In this document: positions 9,638 to 19,879 of the stretch, one piece after another
How positions within the stretch are numbered: position 1 is the stretch's first letter
How the letters are laid out: the number at the start of each line of letters is the position of its first letter
From: Rebecca billardiae RCC1528
Taxonomy: Eukaryota > Haptophyta
Direction: 5' to 3'
Assembly (NCBI GenBank): GCA_965240325.2
Contig: OZ251228.1
Location: 2,232,001-2,296,000 of the forward strand
DNA length: 64,000 nt
The notes under the pieces: model-generated
Told to the model about the DNA's origin: nothing
The model's input: the letters and a program-made list of their open reading frames with translations, nothing else
Database searches by the model: none
Translations under genes and position numbers: made by a program

Positions 9638-11570
9638 ATGGGCGGCCCCCATTCGAAGCTCTCGCTGTCGTGGCGGCTGGCAGGGGCGGTGAACCTGCTC
9701 GTTTGCATCGTGCTCGTGGCCAAGCTCTGCGTGGCCAACCTCGACTACCCGCTCACGGCCGCGCAGGCGTCGGTGGCGATCGCATACTTCTTTGCGCTGC
9801 TCACCTGGGCAGAGGCGGAGCTGGTGTCCTGGGTGCACCGGCGCTTAGGGTACGCGATCGACTGCGACGGGTTTGCGCCGGGGGGCGAGGACGGCCACGA
9901 CGAGGAGAAGCTCGCCGTGCTGAGGCACGAGGAGAAGAGCGGCGCGCACGACTCGGACAGCGACGACGCGTGCAGCCGCGAGCAGCTGCCCGTTCCGCCG
10001 CTCTCGGCGGCGACGATGACGACGCTGCGCGCGTGCGCCGAGCTGGCGGGGATCATGGTGCTCATGTACGTGTGCGACCGCACCTCCCTCGTGGGGAAGG
10101 GCCCGAAGCACCAGAGCAAGCCCGAGTTCTGGGGCGTGATGCTCTGCCTGCTGCTCGGCAGCCTGCTCGGCCTGCGCCGCACCAAGGAGGCCAAGGAGGC
10201 GGACGGCGCGGCGGTTAAGCCGCTGCAGCGCGAGCAGACGGAGGAGTGGAAGGGGTGGATGCAGGTGATGTTCCTGCTCTACCACTACTGGGTCGCCACC
10301 GAGATGTACAACGCCATCCGCATCTACATCGCCGCGTACATCTGGATGACCGGCTTTGGCAACTTCTCGTACTACTACATCAAGCGCGACTTCGGGCTGC
10401 CGCGCTTCGTGCAGATGATGTGGCGGCTCAACTTCCTGGTGATCTTCGTGTGCCTCACGCTGAACAACGAGTACATGCTCTACTACATCTGCCCGCTGCA
10501 CACGCTCTTCACCATCATGGTGTACGGCACGCTGTACATTGGGTCGGAGCACAACCAGTCGAGGCCGCTCTTCCTGTGCGCCAAGATTGGGCTGGTGCTG
10601 CTGCTGTCGCTGGCGATCTGGGACAGCCCGAAGGTGGTGTTCGAGACGCTGACCGAGCCGCTCACGCCGCTGCTCCGCTACTCGGGCGACCAGTACAAGG
10701 CCGTGCTGCGCAGCGGCGACCCGTTGCCGCCGCTGCACGAGTGGCACTTCCGCTCCTCCCTCGACCACCTGGTGTGGATCTTCGGCATGGTGGTCGCCTA
10801 CTCCTTCCCCAAGTTCGACGCGTGGGTGAACGCGCTCGACGGGAGCACGGCCGACGGGAAGAGCCCGCAGCCGCTCATGCGGTGCGCGCGGCCGCCCTGC
10901 GCGCGAGGCCGCGAGCCGTGCCGCACCCGCCGCACGCGCGCGCGCGCGCCGCGGCCGAGCGCGCCCGCGCCGCGCGCGCGCGCCCGGCCCGCCCGCGCCG
11001 CGCGCGCACAGCTGGTCGGTGGTCGGCCTCGCGCTGGCCATCTTCGCCGCGTGGGTCAAGTTCGTCTTCCTGCTGCCCAAGTTCGACTACAACGCGCTGC
11101 ACCCGTACACCTCGTTCATCCCGATCGGCTGCTACATCCTGCTGCGCAACTCGACGCGCTGGCTGCGCGAGCGCGTGCTGCCCGCGTGGGGCGAGATTGG
11201 AAAGTACACGCTCGAGACGTACATCTGCCAGTTCCACATCTGGATGCGCACGACGGGCGAGAACGGCAACCCGAAGCACCTGCTCGTGCTCACGCCGAGC
11301 ATCGACACGCCGGCGTGGTTCTGGCTCAACTTCCTCCTCGTGAGCGCGATGTACCTGTACCTGTCCGTGCGGCTGTTCAAGATCACGGTCGCGCTCAAGG
11401 AGGTGGTGCTGCCCAACGACGTGCCCAAGATCAAGGCCAACCTCGCGCGGCTCGCGCTGGGCGCGGCGCTCACGTTCGCGCTCGGGTACGCGACGCGGAG
11501 CACGTTCCAGCCGGCCGTGGGGCCGCCGGGCTCGCAGAGCCACCACCTCGCGGTGATGGCGTCCGGCTGA
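9638..11570 (+). CDS. RWA/Cas1p-type polysaccharide O-acetyltransferase
   Basis: Two exons: 9638-10881 and 11012-11570, joined by a 130-bp GT-AG intron (ggtgcgcgcg ... cgcacag) that restores the frame as M-R-W-S-V-V-G. The product is 600 residues. The first exon has an N-terminal membrane segment (LAGAVNLLVCIVLVAKL), a second one, then an acidic soluble loop. The diagnostic acyltransferase core follows: LYHYWVATEMYNAIRIYIAA, YIWMTGFGNFSYYYIKRDFG and NNEYMLYYICPLHTLFTIM, closely matching plant REDUCED WALL ACETYLATION proteins and animal CASD1. Multiple further TM segments and ETYICQFHIWM lie in exon 2. RWA proteins are Golgi multi-pass membrane proteins that supply or transfer acetyl groups to wall polysaccharides. 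The start is the first in-frame ATG. Divergent kdsA supports a cell-surface glycan context. Confidence 0.92.
10882..11011 (+). other. spliceosomal intron of RWA-like gene
   Basis: GT-AG boundaries. It is 130 bp and very GC-rich with a CG/GCGC run. Splicing is required because downstream homology (WSVVGLALAIFAAW...) continues in a different frame. Confidence 0.85.
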
Positions 11571-12148
11571 GATGGCGGCGCGGGGCAGCGGACACAGCCT
11601 ACTTACTGCTGCCTGCTCGTCGCCTCGTCAGCTTGAGCTGGAACGATGATTCTCGGGACGATGAGTCGATGTCGATGCTGATGGGCGCGCGCGTTGCCTG
11701 ACCGGCTCTCCTCTCATCACACTCTTCTGTCAGGCTGCGTGATCGGTCTGATTGCTCTACCTACACGTGAGAATGTGCATCTCTCTGGCAGTGGCCAGTG
11801 AGCTGACCTGATTCGGGTCCGAGTCAGCCGCTGGCGGCCGTGCGCTGCGCCGTAGTTCCGGTGATCGGGCGGGCCGCCGGGCCGCGCAGCCACGCCCACC
11901 CCACACAGTGAAGTACGGTCTGTACAAGTAAAGTAGTATGATACAATCATTCAAGCAGCACGATGAACCAACGGCGGACGATTGTCTGTTGCGATTTGCG
12001 ATGATGAACCAACCAGCCGAGCGACCGACGACGCCTTCCGAACGTCATTTCAAAAAAGCAGCAGCCGCCAGCCACGGCGGCTCTAGCCAGCTGCCTGCCC
12101 AGCTCCAACGCGACACAGCCAGATCGAGACCCGACGGGCGTCGAGGCC
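11571..12148. other. intergenic region, no gene seen
   Basis: Lies between two same-strand genes. It has moderately lower GC than the flanks, with no repeat, RNA gene or coding signal that I can support. Confidence 0.4.
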
Positions 12149-15100
12149 ATGGCCTCGCTCGCCGTGTGGCTGTCGCTGGCCGCGGCCGGCGACGGGGCCA
12201 CCCACGGCTTTGGCGCGAGCGCGCGCCTGGCCTCGTGCCTGGCATCGTCGCGGGACGACGCCCGCCCGCTCTTCGACGTGGGCTGCGCGACCAACGCCCT
12301 CGGCGGCCGCGGCGAGGCGGACGGCCTGGAGCAGTCTGCGCGCTTTGCCGCGCTCGTGCAGGCGGCGCCCTCGGCACTCTCGCCGGCGGCGCACGCGGAC
12401 GGATGGTGCGTACGACCGTTCCGCCCGCGTGCCGTCCGGTCGCCCGCGCCGCATCTCCGCGCCCTCCCCCGGCCCGTCCCCCCCCCCGCCCCCTGCGCGC
12501 GGCGTGAGCTTCTGCGCGCGAGCCGCGGCTGCTGCTGACTTGCGCGCTCGCTGCGGCGCGCCGCGCTCGGCCGCGCGCGCGCAGGCTGGCCCCACTCGGC
12601 GCGGTCGTGCACCTGGCCTTCGCCATGAACACATCCGCGGCGGACGATCTGCTCAGCCGCGCGCACCGCCACACGCGCGCGAGCGCGGCCGCCGGTTGCC
12701 ACTGGCTCGGCCTGTTGCTCTGCCCGCTGCGGCTGCGAGCGGCGAGCGGGGCGTGGCGGCGCGCGGCGCGCACGGTGCAGCCGGATGTGCAGCTAATGCT
12801 CGCGCTGGATGGGCTCGCGCACGAGCTCCTGGCCTCGCCCGCCGAGCGCGGGCACGCGCGCTCGCCGCCCGAGCCGGCCGCTGCGTTGACGGGTGAGCTG
12901 AGTGCAGCCGACGAGGCGGCGGCGGCGGCGGAGGAGCAGGAGGCGGCGGCGGCGTGCGCGCACGGCGCGGCAGCGACGGCTCGCGCCGTGCTCGCCGCGG
13001 CGGCGCACGACCGCGAGCGCGTGCGCGGCGCGCTGCACACGTGCGCGCACAGCGCGCACGCGGCGCACGCGGCCGTCGAGCTCGCGCGGCGCGCGGCGCT
13101 CAACGCGTCGCTGCTCAGCGCGCAGGCGTACGGGCAGGCGGCGGAGGTGCTCGCGGGCGCGACGGCGCAGGCGCGGGCCGTCGCGGCGCTCGCGTCCCTC
13201 GCGCCCGAGCCGGGCGCCGACGCCGGCCGCGCGGGCGCCGAGGCGGGCGAGATTGCGACGCGCGCGCTGCGGCTGAGCGCGCGCTGGGCGGCGCTGCACA
13301 GCCGAGCGCGCCGCGCGGCTGTGGTCGCGCTCGCGCTGGCGGCGTGCGCGCTCGCGGGCGTGGGCTGCGCGGCGGCGCGGCAGGTGCGCCGCGCGCGCGC
13401 CGCGGCGCGCGCCGCGCTCGCCGACGCCGACGCCACCGCGGCGGACGCGGACGAGCGCGCCCGGTGCGACGAGCAATCCCTGCAGGCTGCATCCCTCGCG
13501 CTGTCGCGCGCCGAGGGTGCACTCGCGTCCGCACTGGCGGAGGCGGACGAGGCGCGCGCGGCGGCGCAGGAGGCGGCGGAGGCGGCGGCGGGGGACCGCG
13601 CCGCGGCCGCCGCAGCCGCAGCCGAGCTCGAGCGCACGCGCGCGCAGCACGAGCTCTCGGCGTGGCGCGCGCGCGACGCGCTCACGGGCGAGTCGACGCG
13701 CGCGCGCGACGCGCGGCTTGCGGAGGCGCGCGCGGCGCGCGCGGCGGAGGAGGCGGCGGAGGAGGCGGCGAGCGCGCGCGCGCGCGCGGCGGAGGCGTGC
13801 TCGCGCGTGAGCGCGCTGCTCGACGCGTCCGCGCGGCGCGAGGCCGACGCCGACGCCGCCTCCGCGCGCGCGGCCGTCGAGCGCGCGATGCTGCGCGCCG
13901 AGGTTGCGGCCGCGGAGCGCGCGGCGCAGGGCGACCGCTCGGACACGGGGCTGGCGGCCGAGGCGGCGGGCACGCGGGCGAGCGCGGCGCAGGCGGCGGC
14001 GAGCGCGCGCGCCGCGCGCGCGGCGGCGTTCGAGATCCGCCGCGCCATCGCGCACGCCGGCGCCGCCGACGGCGAGCTCGGCGCGCAGCTCGAGAGCGCG
14101 CGGCGCGGCGCGGCCGCGGCCGCGAGCGCCGCGGCCGAGGCGCAGGCGGCAGCCGACTCGCTCGCGGCTGAGGAGGAGCTGGAGGCGGACATGCCGCCGT
14201 CGTCGTTGCCGGAGCGCGAGCGGCGGCAGCACGCGGCGGAGCGCGCGAGCCTCGCCGCGCGCGTCGCGTCCGCGGACCAGCGCGCCGCCGCCGCCGAGCT
14301 CGGCGCCGCCGAGGCCTCGGCCGCGTGCGCGTGCGCGTGCGCCGAGCTCGAGCGCGCGCGCGAACGCCACTACCTGTCGGCGCAGCGCACCGCCGCGCAG
14401 CTGGGCATGCTCAGGCGGCAGTACGCGCAGCAGTCGGCGGAGATGGCGGCGGCGCGCACGGGGTACACGCACGCGCGCGAGGCGTCCGCCGCCGAGCTCC
14501 TCGCCGTGCGCCGCCAGCTCGAGACCGAGCGGCACGCGTCGAGCAACGAGCGCACGCGCGGCCACGTCGCACTGCTGCGCGCGCACGCGGCGCGCGCGCG
14601 CGCGGAGGCGGAGGGGGACCTGCTCGCGGCCGAGCTGGCGGGCGCGGAGGCGGCGGCGGGCGGCGGCGCGGCGCGTCGCGGCTCGCCGAGCGCCGCCGCC
14701 GAGGCGCCAACGCCCGCCGCCGCGCCGCGCACGCCGCGCGCGCGCGCCACCCCGGCAGAGGCGGCGGGCTCGGCCGCGCTCGCCACCGAGCTGCGCGCGG
14801 CCGAGCTCGCCACCGACGCGGCGCGCGCGCACGCGGCCGACGCGGAGCGCGCGATGGCGCGGCTGCGGCGCGACGTGCAGCGGCAGGTGGACTCGATCGC
14901 GCGCAAGCTGGACGAGGCGGCCGCCGCGTCGAGTGCGCAGCTCGAGCGCAAGACGCGCCAGCTCGCGGACGCGGAGGCGGCGCTCGCGCACGCCAAGGCG
15001 GAGTCGGGGCGGCGCGCGCTGCGGCTTGCGGCGCTCGAGGCAGAGGTGCACGCACTGCGCGCGGGCGAGGCGGCGGGCGCGGGCGCGGGCGCGGGGGCGC

Positions 15101-15438
15101 GCCGGCTCAAGTCGCCCGGCGCCTCGCGCCTCGCCACGACGCCCAACGCGCTCACGGCGAGCGGCAACCCGTCCTCCGCCTCCACCTCCGCCTCCTCCTC
15201 GGTCGGACGGCTCGAGCGCAGCGCCACGCCGCGCGCGCTCGGCGCGGGCGCGGGCGCGGGCGCGACGCCGCTCGCGACGAGCCCGGAGCCGCGCGCGCCC
15301 GCGCCGGGCGGCGGCGCACACGCTGGGACGTACGCGCCCGCCACGGACGTGGCCCACGGCGCGAGCGAGGAGCTGTCGACGGCGGTGCAGGCCGCGTTCG
15401 CCGGCGGCGGCGCCAGCCGCAGCGCAGCCACCGAATGA
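12149..15438 (+). CDS. signal-peptide, single-TM, long coiled-coil protein of unknown function
   Basis: Two exons: 12149-12405 and 12585-15438, with a 179-bp GT-AG intron. The joined codon gives ...AHADGW-LAPLGAVVHLAF. Predicted 1036 residues. The start MASLAVWLSLAAA looks like a signal peptide. The N-terminal half is helical and Cys/Ala-containing. A strongly hydrophobic segment RAAVVALALAACALAGVGC lies near residue 330. It is followed by some 600 residues of Ala/Glu/Arg-rich heptad-like coiled coil, with no helix breakers until a Pro-rich patch (about 780) and a Ser/Thr/Ala/Pro-rich tail. The order lumenal domain-TM-coiled coil is reminiscent of nuclear-envelope or ER-anchored tethers, but no family signature was identified. 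Composition is extreme, so domain searches may be masked. Codon bias creates long shadow frames on both strands. Confidence 0.72.
12406..12584 (+). other. predicted intron of coiled-coil gene
   Basis: Begins gtgcgtac and ends gcgcgcag, 179 bp. It has a C-rich tract (about 12466-12492) inside. Removal joins the exons in frame. It is inferred from frame change and splice signals only. Confidence 0.65.
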
Positions 15439-15689
15439 TGATGACGATCGTCGGACCCGCGGACCGAAGTCAGGATCATACGATCCAGTCACTCAGTCAC
15501 TGATGCCCCGCCATATGGCCAAATGAATGATGAGTGATGACGAGCAGTCTTCATCGCGCCGTGCTATACTTCATCGTCATCGTCGCTGTCTTCTCACTTC
15601 AGAGTGCCGCCGGCGGCGCGGCCCGGCAGCCGGCCCGCGCGTTCTGACAGTGCTGCTGGTACGTTTCAGTTATCGCGTCAGTAACGCTA

Positions 15690-15762
<73 letters not shown>

Positions 15763-16572
15763 TGCTAACTGCTAGTTCAGCGCTGGTTCAGGTTGCCGTC
15801 CGACTAGAGTCTATAGCAGACGACTGTCGTATATACTGTAGACAGCACTCGTCACAGACACCTAGACACGACTAATACTACATTCCCGAGCAGCATATAT
15901 CAGACTCAGTGATGATGACTCGTCATCACTATGAGACACTATCACGCAGTCATCACACTAGCTGGTAACACTACTATTCACTGCTGCTAACAGCAGATTA
16001 TTACAGCAGCATGACTAGCGCCAGGCCCAGCGGCACGACTCGGCCACGTGCCCCCCGGCGGATCGGCGTGCGGCGGCGCCCACTCCTCAGCTCGCGCCGT
16101 CACTAGCTACTGCTCATCACACTGCTAGTGCGGGCGCGGCAGCACAGTCACCGCCCGCGGTCAGTCGTCGGCAGCGCAACTGATGTCAGTCAGTAACTAG
16201 TAGGCTAGCAGTAAGTGACGAGTAGCTATAGATAGCAGTGCAGTCGTAAGCGGCTCGGCAGCAGAGATTGCAGAGAATCTTGTCACCGTGGAGCTCACGA
16301 CACATCGTCAGTACAGCGCACTGGCGCCATCATCAATATAGTACATCACTACTCTGAGACACAGGCTCACAGCGCACTCGGCATAGCACGGACTGATGCC
16401 GTGATGGCAGCGGCCCCTCGTGGCGCACGTGTCCACGAGGCAGCTGCAATGATGAACGCGTAAAGTCTAAAGAGAGCAGCGGCGAGCACTCGCACACGCC
16501 GCGCGCGCAAGACTGCGCGTGAGAGCCGCGTGAGCACCGCAGTCCGCATCCGCCACGGGCCTGGCCGCTCGC
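15439..16572. other. long convergent intergenic region, lower GC, no gene seen
   Basis: About 1.1 kb between the converging coiled-coil and F-box-RCC1 genes. It is rich in short cag/cta/gac words and stop codons in all frames. A long TA microsatellite lies near its start. No RNA gene was recognised. Confidence 0.5.
15693..15762. repeat. (TA)n dinucleotide microsatellite
   Basis: About 33-35 uninterrupted TA units, a striking contrast with the GC-rich neighbourhood. It is likely polymorphic in length and able to extrude cruciforms. Confidence 0.95.
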
Positions 16573-17943
16573 TTAGGGCGGCCGACAGCGCAGGGGCAGC
16601 AGCAGCTGCGCCACGCACTGCGGCGCTCGCGCTCTGCCATCGTAGCCCACGCCCAGGCCGAGCGCGCCCGACTGTGTGCCGCATGCGTGCACGCCGCCGT
16701 CCGCTGTGACGTAGAGGGCGTGGCGATCGCCAAGTGAGCAGTCGCGCACGCGCACATGCGCGAGGCCCGCCATCCTCTCGGGCAGCGTGGGATCCACGTG
16801 GCCCCCCAGCCCCAGCTGGGTGTAGAAGTAGTTCCCAAACGCCTGCACGCTGCCGTCCGCGCACATCACCGCGCTGGTGCTACAGCCCGTGCAGGCGCGC
16901 ACGGCACGCATGCCGCCCAGTGCTTCGATGCGCGTGGGCAACCAGCGACCCGTCCGGTCCCCGTGGCCGAGCGAGCCGCAACCACAGCTTCCGAAGGAGT
17001 GCACGCCGCCGGCAGCGTCCACCACCAGGCTGTGGGTGATGCCAGCGCTCACGTGCACTGCGTGCACGCCCGCGAGCGCCTCGATGCGCCGCGGCGTGTG
17101 CTGCCGCTGCTCGTCACCGTGGCCAAGGCGGCCGTACCAGCCGTGACCGCACGAGTACACCGCACCGCACGCCGAGAGCAGCAGCGTGTGACAGCCGCCC
17201 GCGGCCACGCCGCCCACGCGCACGCCGTCCAGCGCCTCGATGCGCGTCGGCTCCAGCCGCTGCTCCGTGTCGGCGTGGCCGAGCTGGCCGCGCTCGTTGC
17301 CGCCCCAGCTGTACGCCGCGCCAGCAGCCGTGAGCGCAAGGTTGTGATAACCGCCAGCGCTTATACCGATGACGAGCTCCGCGCCCAGCGCCGCCACAAG
17401 CACGAACGCCCGTCGCTCCGCCTTGTCGCCCACGCCCAGTTGGCCGTGGTTGTTGCTGCCGCACGCGTACACGGCGCCCGCCTCGCTCAGCGCGAGCAGG
17501 CGCTCGCTGCCGGCAGCCACTGCACGCACGCGCACCGCCTCCAGCGAGCTCACGCGCGTCGGCACGAGCACGGGCGTCTCCATGCTGAGCTCGGGATGGC
17601 CCAGCGGTGCGCCGCATGTGTGCACGCCGCCGTCCGCGGCAACAAAAGCGGTCATCAAGAAGGGTGTTGCGCCGGTCGAGACAGCGTGCGCGTGCGCGTG
17701 CGCGAGCTCGAGCATGCGCTCGCGCACCAGCAGCTCCTCCGCCCACGTTGACCCGCCCGTGGGAAGGGCCGCCGGCAGCGCGGACTCGTGCCCGCGCTCG
17801 CGCGCGCGCTCGCGCAGCGCGTGCTCAAGCGTCGCGCCGCGGAAGAGGCGAGCGGCGGCATTCGCGGCGACGAGGTCGCGCACGACATCGAGGTGGATGA
17901 GGATGCGCGCGATCAGCTCGGGCGGCAGGCCGGTGAGCGCGCC
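16573..17943 (-). CDS. F-box protein with RCC1 repeats (5' end unresolved)
   Basis: The open frame runs from an in-frame TAA at 17944-17946 to the stop at 16573. Its first residues, LTGLPPELIARILIHLDVV then RDLVAANAAARLF, read as an F-box. It continues into at least six RCC1 blades, with repeated GAVYACGSNNHGQLGVGD, AAYSWGGNERGQLGHAD, AVYSCGHGWYGRLGHGD and GVHSFGSCGCGSLGHGD units, so a seven-bladed propeller is likely. The F-box should bind Skp1 and the propeller would select substrate (family knowledge). There is no ATG before the F-box: the sequence cactaag just upstream could be an intron acceptor with the start codon in an unseen 5' exon. The first in-frame ATG (17715) would lose the F-box. 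An upstream exon would lie antisense to the monooxygenase gene. Confidence 0.85.
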   Translation of the reverse strand, partial: GALTGLPPELIARILIHLDVVRDLVAANAAARLFRGATLEHALRERARERGHESALPAALPTGGSTWAEELLVRERMLELAHAHAHAVSTGATPFLMTAFVAADGGVHTCGAPLGHPELSMETPVLVPTRVSSLEAVRVRAVAAGSERLLALSEAGAVYACGSNNHGQLGVGDKAERRAFVLVAALGAELVIGISAGGYHNLALTAAGAAYSWGGNERGQLGHADTEQRLEPTRIEALDGVRVGGVAAGGCHTLLLSACGAVYSCGHGWYGRLGHGDEQRQHTPRRIEALAGVHAVHVSAGITHSLVVDAAGGVHSFGSCGCGSLGHGDRTGRWLPTRIEALGGMRAVRACTGCSTSAVMCADGSVQAFGNYFYTQLGLGGHVDPTLPERMAGLAHVRVRDCSLGDRHALYVTADGGVHACGTQSGALGLGVGYDGRARAPQCVAQLLLPLRCRPP

Positions 17944-17977
17944 TTAGTGCTCGCGCGCATCGTCGGCGCCATGCTGC

Positions 17978-19774
17978 ATGCCCACGCCGCCGGGCTGGCG
18001 GACGAACGGCTCCTACCTCGCGCAGCAAAGCGGACACGGACCGGGGCCATACATGGCGGCTCCCACGACGGCGACGCCGGCGGTCTCCCAAGGCCCTGGC
18101 AAGGGCCTTGGGAGGGCGTGGCACGAGTGCGGGATCTGCGGGCGCTTCTACATCCTCCGCGTGCGCACATGCGCCTCCTGCGGCTACGGCTGCTGCTCCT
18201 CGTGCATCCGCGGCGCGTCGTCGCGCTCGTGCTGGCTGTGCGTGCTCGAGAGCTCGGCGCCGCCCCCGGCGCCCGCCGGCGGCCCCGCGCCCGTGCGCGC
18301 GAGTAGCTTCGTCGTGCTCGGGGCCGGTATCGTCGGTACCTTCTGCGCGCTCCTCCTCGCGCGCCGCGGCTTCCGCGTGCACGTGTACGAGCGCGAGCCG
18401 GCGTCGGCGCTCACCTGGCCGGGCTTTCTGGTGCTCAATCAGCAGGGCGTGCGGCTGGTGGCGGAGGCGGGCCTGCTGCCCGCCGTGCTCGCGGAGGGGC
18501 ACGCCGTGCGCCGGAGCACCTTCTGGAACGCGCGGGGCACGCGCGAGATCCTGCGCTACGACATCCCCGCCGAGGGCGCGCGGTACGGGCTGCCAGGCTT
18601 CTTCGTGACGTGCCACCGGCGCGCGCTGCTGTCCACGCTGCGCGCCGCGGCCGAGGCGGCGGGCGCGAGGCTGCACTATGGCGCCGAGGCGGTGGAGATC
18701 GCGCAGCCCGCGGGCGGCGGGGTGGAGGTGGGCTTCGCCTCGGGCGCGCGCGCCTCGGCGGACTTCCTGGTCGCGGCGGATGGCGCGCACTCGGCCGCGC
18801 GCGCGCTGCTCTTTGAGCCCCAGCCGCACGCGCACGCGGCGGCGCGCGCCAGCGCGGCGCGCGCGGACGGTGGGCCGGCCGCGCCCGCCGCGGCGCCGCC
18901 GGCGCGCAAGCCGCTGCGCAGCACGGGCCACTACGCGCTGAACGGGCGGGCGCGCGGCGTCGAGCTCCCGCCCTCGCTCGCCCCCTCGGACATGGTGGAC
19001 CTCTGGGGCCCGGACGGCTCCTTCCTCATCTTCAGGGTGGGAGCAGCGGACTACTTCTGGGGCTGCCTCAGGCCGGGGGCGCGGCCGAGGCGCGCGGCGG
19101 GCGTGTCGCGCGAGGCGCAGCAGCGGGAGCTGCTCGCCGCGTGCCGCGCGCAGTTCGGCCCTCCGCGGTACCACCCCATTGTCGCGCGGCTCCTCGACGC
19201 CACCGAGCCGCCGTCCGTCATCGCGTTCGAGATGGGCGAGGTGCGGCAGCGCGGAGGCTGGGCGCGCGGCCACGCGCTGCTGCTGGGCGACGCGGCGCAC
19301 GGCATGTGCAACCGGCTGGGCTCGGGCGGCTGCACGGGGCTGGAGGACGCGCAGGCCCTCGCGGAGCTCGTCGAGCTGTGCGTGCGCGCGCGCGCGCGCG
19401 GCCCGGCGGACGAGGCCGCGGCGGTGCGCACGGCGCTCGGCCTCGTGCAGCGGCGGCGCGTGCGGCGCGCGAGGCGCATCCAGCACGAGTCCATGCTGCT
19501 CGCGCGGCTCACCGTGCTGCTCGCGGGACTGCCGCCCGTGCGCGCCTCGCGCGACGCCGCGATGCGCGCGGCGGGGCGCCTGCCCGAGGCGGTGCGCCTC
19601 CCGCTCTTCGACTTCCTGAACAACTACCGCGCCTCCCATGCCATGCGCCTCGTGCAGCACGCCGACGGCGGGGGCGCCGCCGGACGCGCCGCGGCCGATG
19701 GCCTACTCGACAGCGTCGAGCCCCGCGCACGCACACGCTGGGAGGCTCAGAGTCAGGCCAACGCACGCGCGTGA
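17978..19774 (+). CDS. FAD-dependent monooxygenase with N-terminal zinc-like cysteine cluster
   Basis: 598 residues from this ATG; a second ATG at 18053 (MAAPTTATP) may be the true start. Residues about 51-88 hold eight Cys in a CxxC...CxxC...CxxC...CxxC pattern (CGIC, CASCGYGCCSSC, CWLC), a FYVE/RING-like zinc site. From about residue 110 comes a class A flavin monooxygenase fold: VVLGAGIVGTFCALLLARRG (GxGxxG, FAD), then VYEREP, FVTCHRRALLSTL, FLVAADGAHSAAR (the DG motif) and LLGDAAHGMCNRLGSGGCTG (GD motif, FAD ribose), LEDA. UbiH, zeaxanthin epoxidase and aromatic hydroxylases share this fold; the substrate cannot be assigned. An Ala-rich insertion sits in mid-domain. Part of its 3' end is duplicated at 21786-22203. 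Confidence 0.9.
   Translation: MPTPPGWRTNGSYLAQQSGHGPGPYMAAPTTATPAVSQGPGKGLGRAWHECGICGRFYILRVRTCASCGYGCCSSCIRGASSRSCWLCVLESSAPPPAPAGGPAPVRASSFVVLGAGIVGTFCALLLARRGFRVHVYEREPASALTWPGFLVLNQQGVRLVAEAGLLPAVLAEGHAVRRSTFWNARGTREILRYDIPAEGARYGLPGFFVTCHRRALLSTLRAAAEAAGARLHYGAEAVEIAQPAGGGVEVGFASGARASADFLVAADGAHSAARALLFEPQPHAHAAARASAARADGGPAAPAAAPPARKPLRSTGHYALNGRARGVELPPSLAPSDMVDLWGPDGSFLIFRVGAADYFWGCLRPGARPRRAAGVSREAQQRELLAACRAQFGPPRYHPIVARLLDATEPPSVIAFEMGEVRQRGGWARGHALLLGDAAHGMCNRLGSGGCTGLEDAQALAELVELCVRARARGPADEAAAVRTALGLVQRRRVRRARRIQHESMLLARLTVLLAGLPPVRASRDAAMRAAGRLPEAVRLPLFDFLNNYRASHAMRLVQHADGGGAAGRAAADGLLDSVEPRARTRWEAQSQANARA
18085..18114. other. perfect 13-bp hairpin inside coding sequence
   Basis: ctcccaaggccct / ggca / agggccttgggag: a perfect 13-bp stem with a tetraloop, lying between the two candidate start codons and the cysteine cluster of the monooxygenase gene. 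Confidence 0.85.
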
Positions 19775-19879
19775 CAGTGAGAGTTATATATCAGAGTAGT
19801 GTGAGACACCGAGACCGAGACACGCCGGGCCGGTGCGGCTGTAGCTATACAGTATGGGCGGGCGAATTCATGATGAAAA

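Noticed and set aside
12045-14192. Long Ala/Ser-rich open frames on the minus strand opposite the coiled-coil gene
   Set aside because: Shadow of extreme GC codon bias; the plus-strand frame has the signal peptide, TM segment and consistent exon junction.
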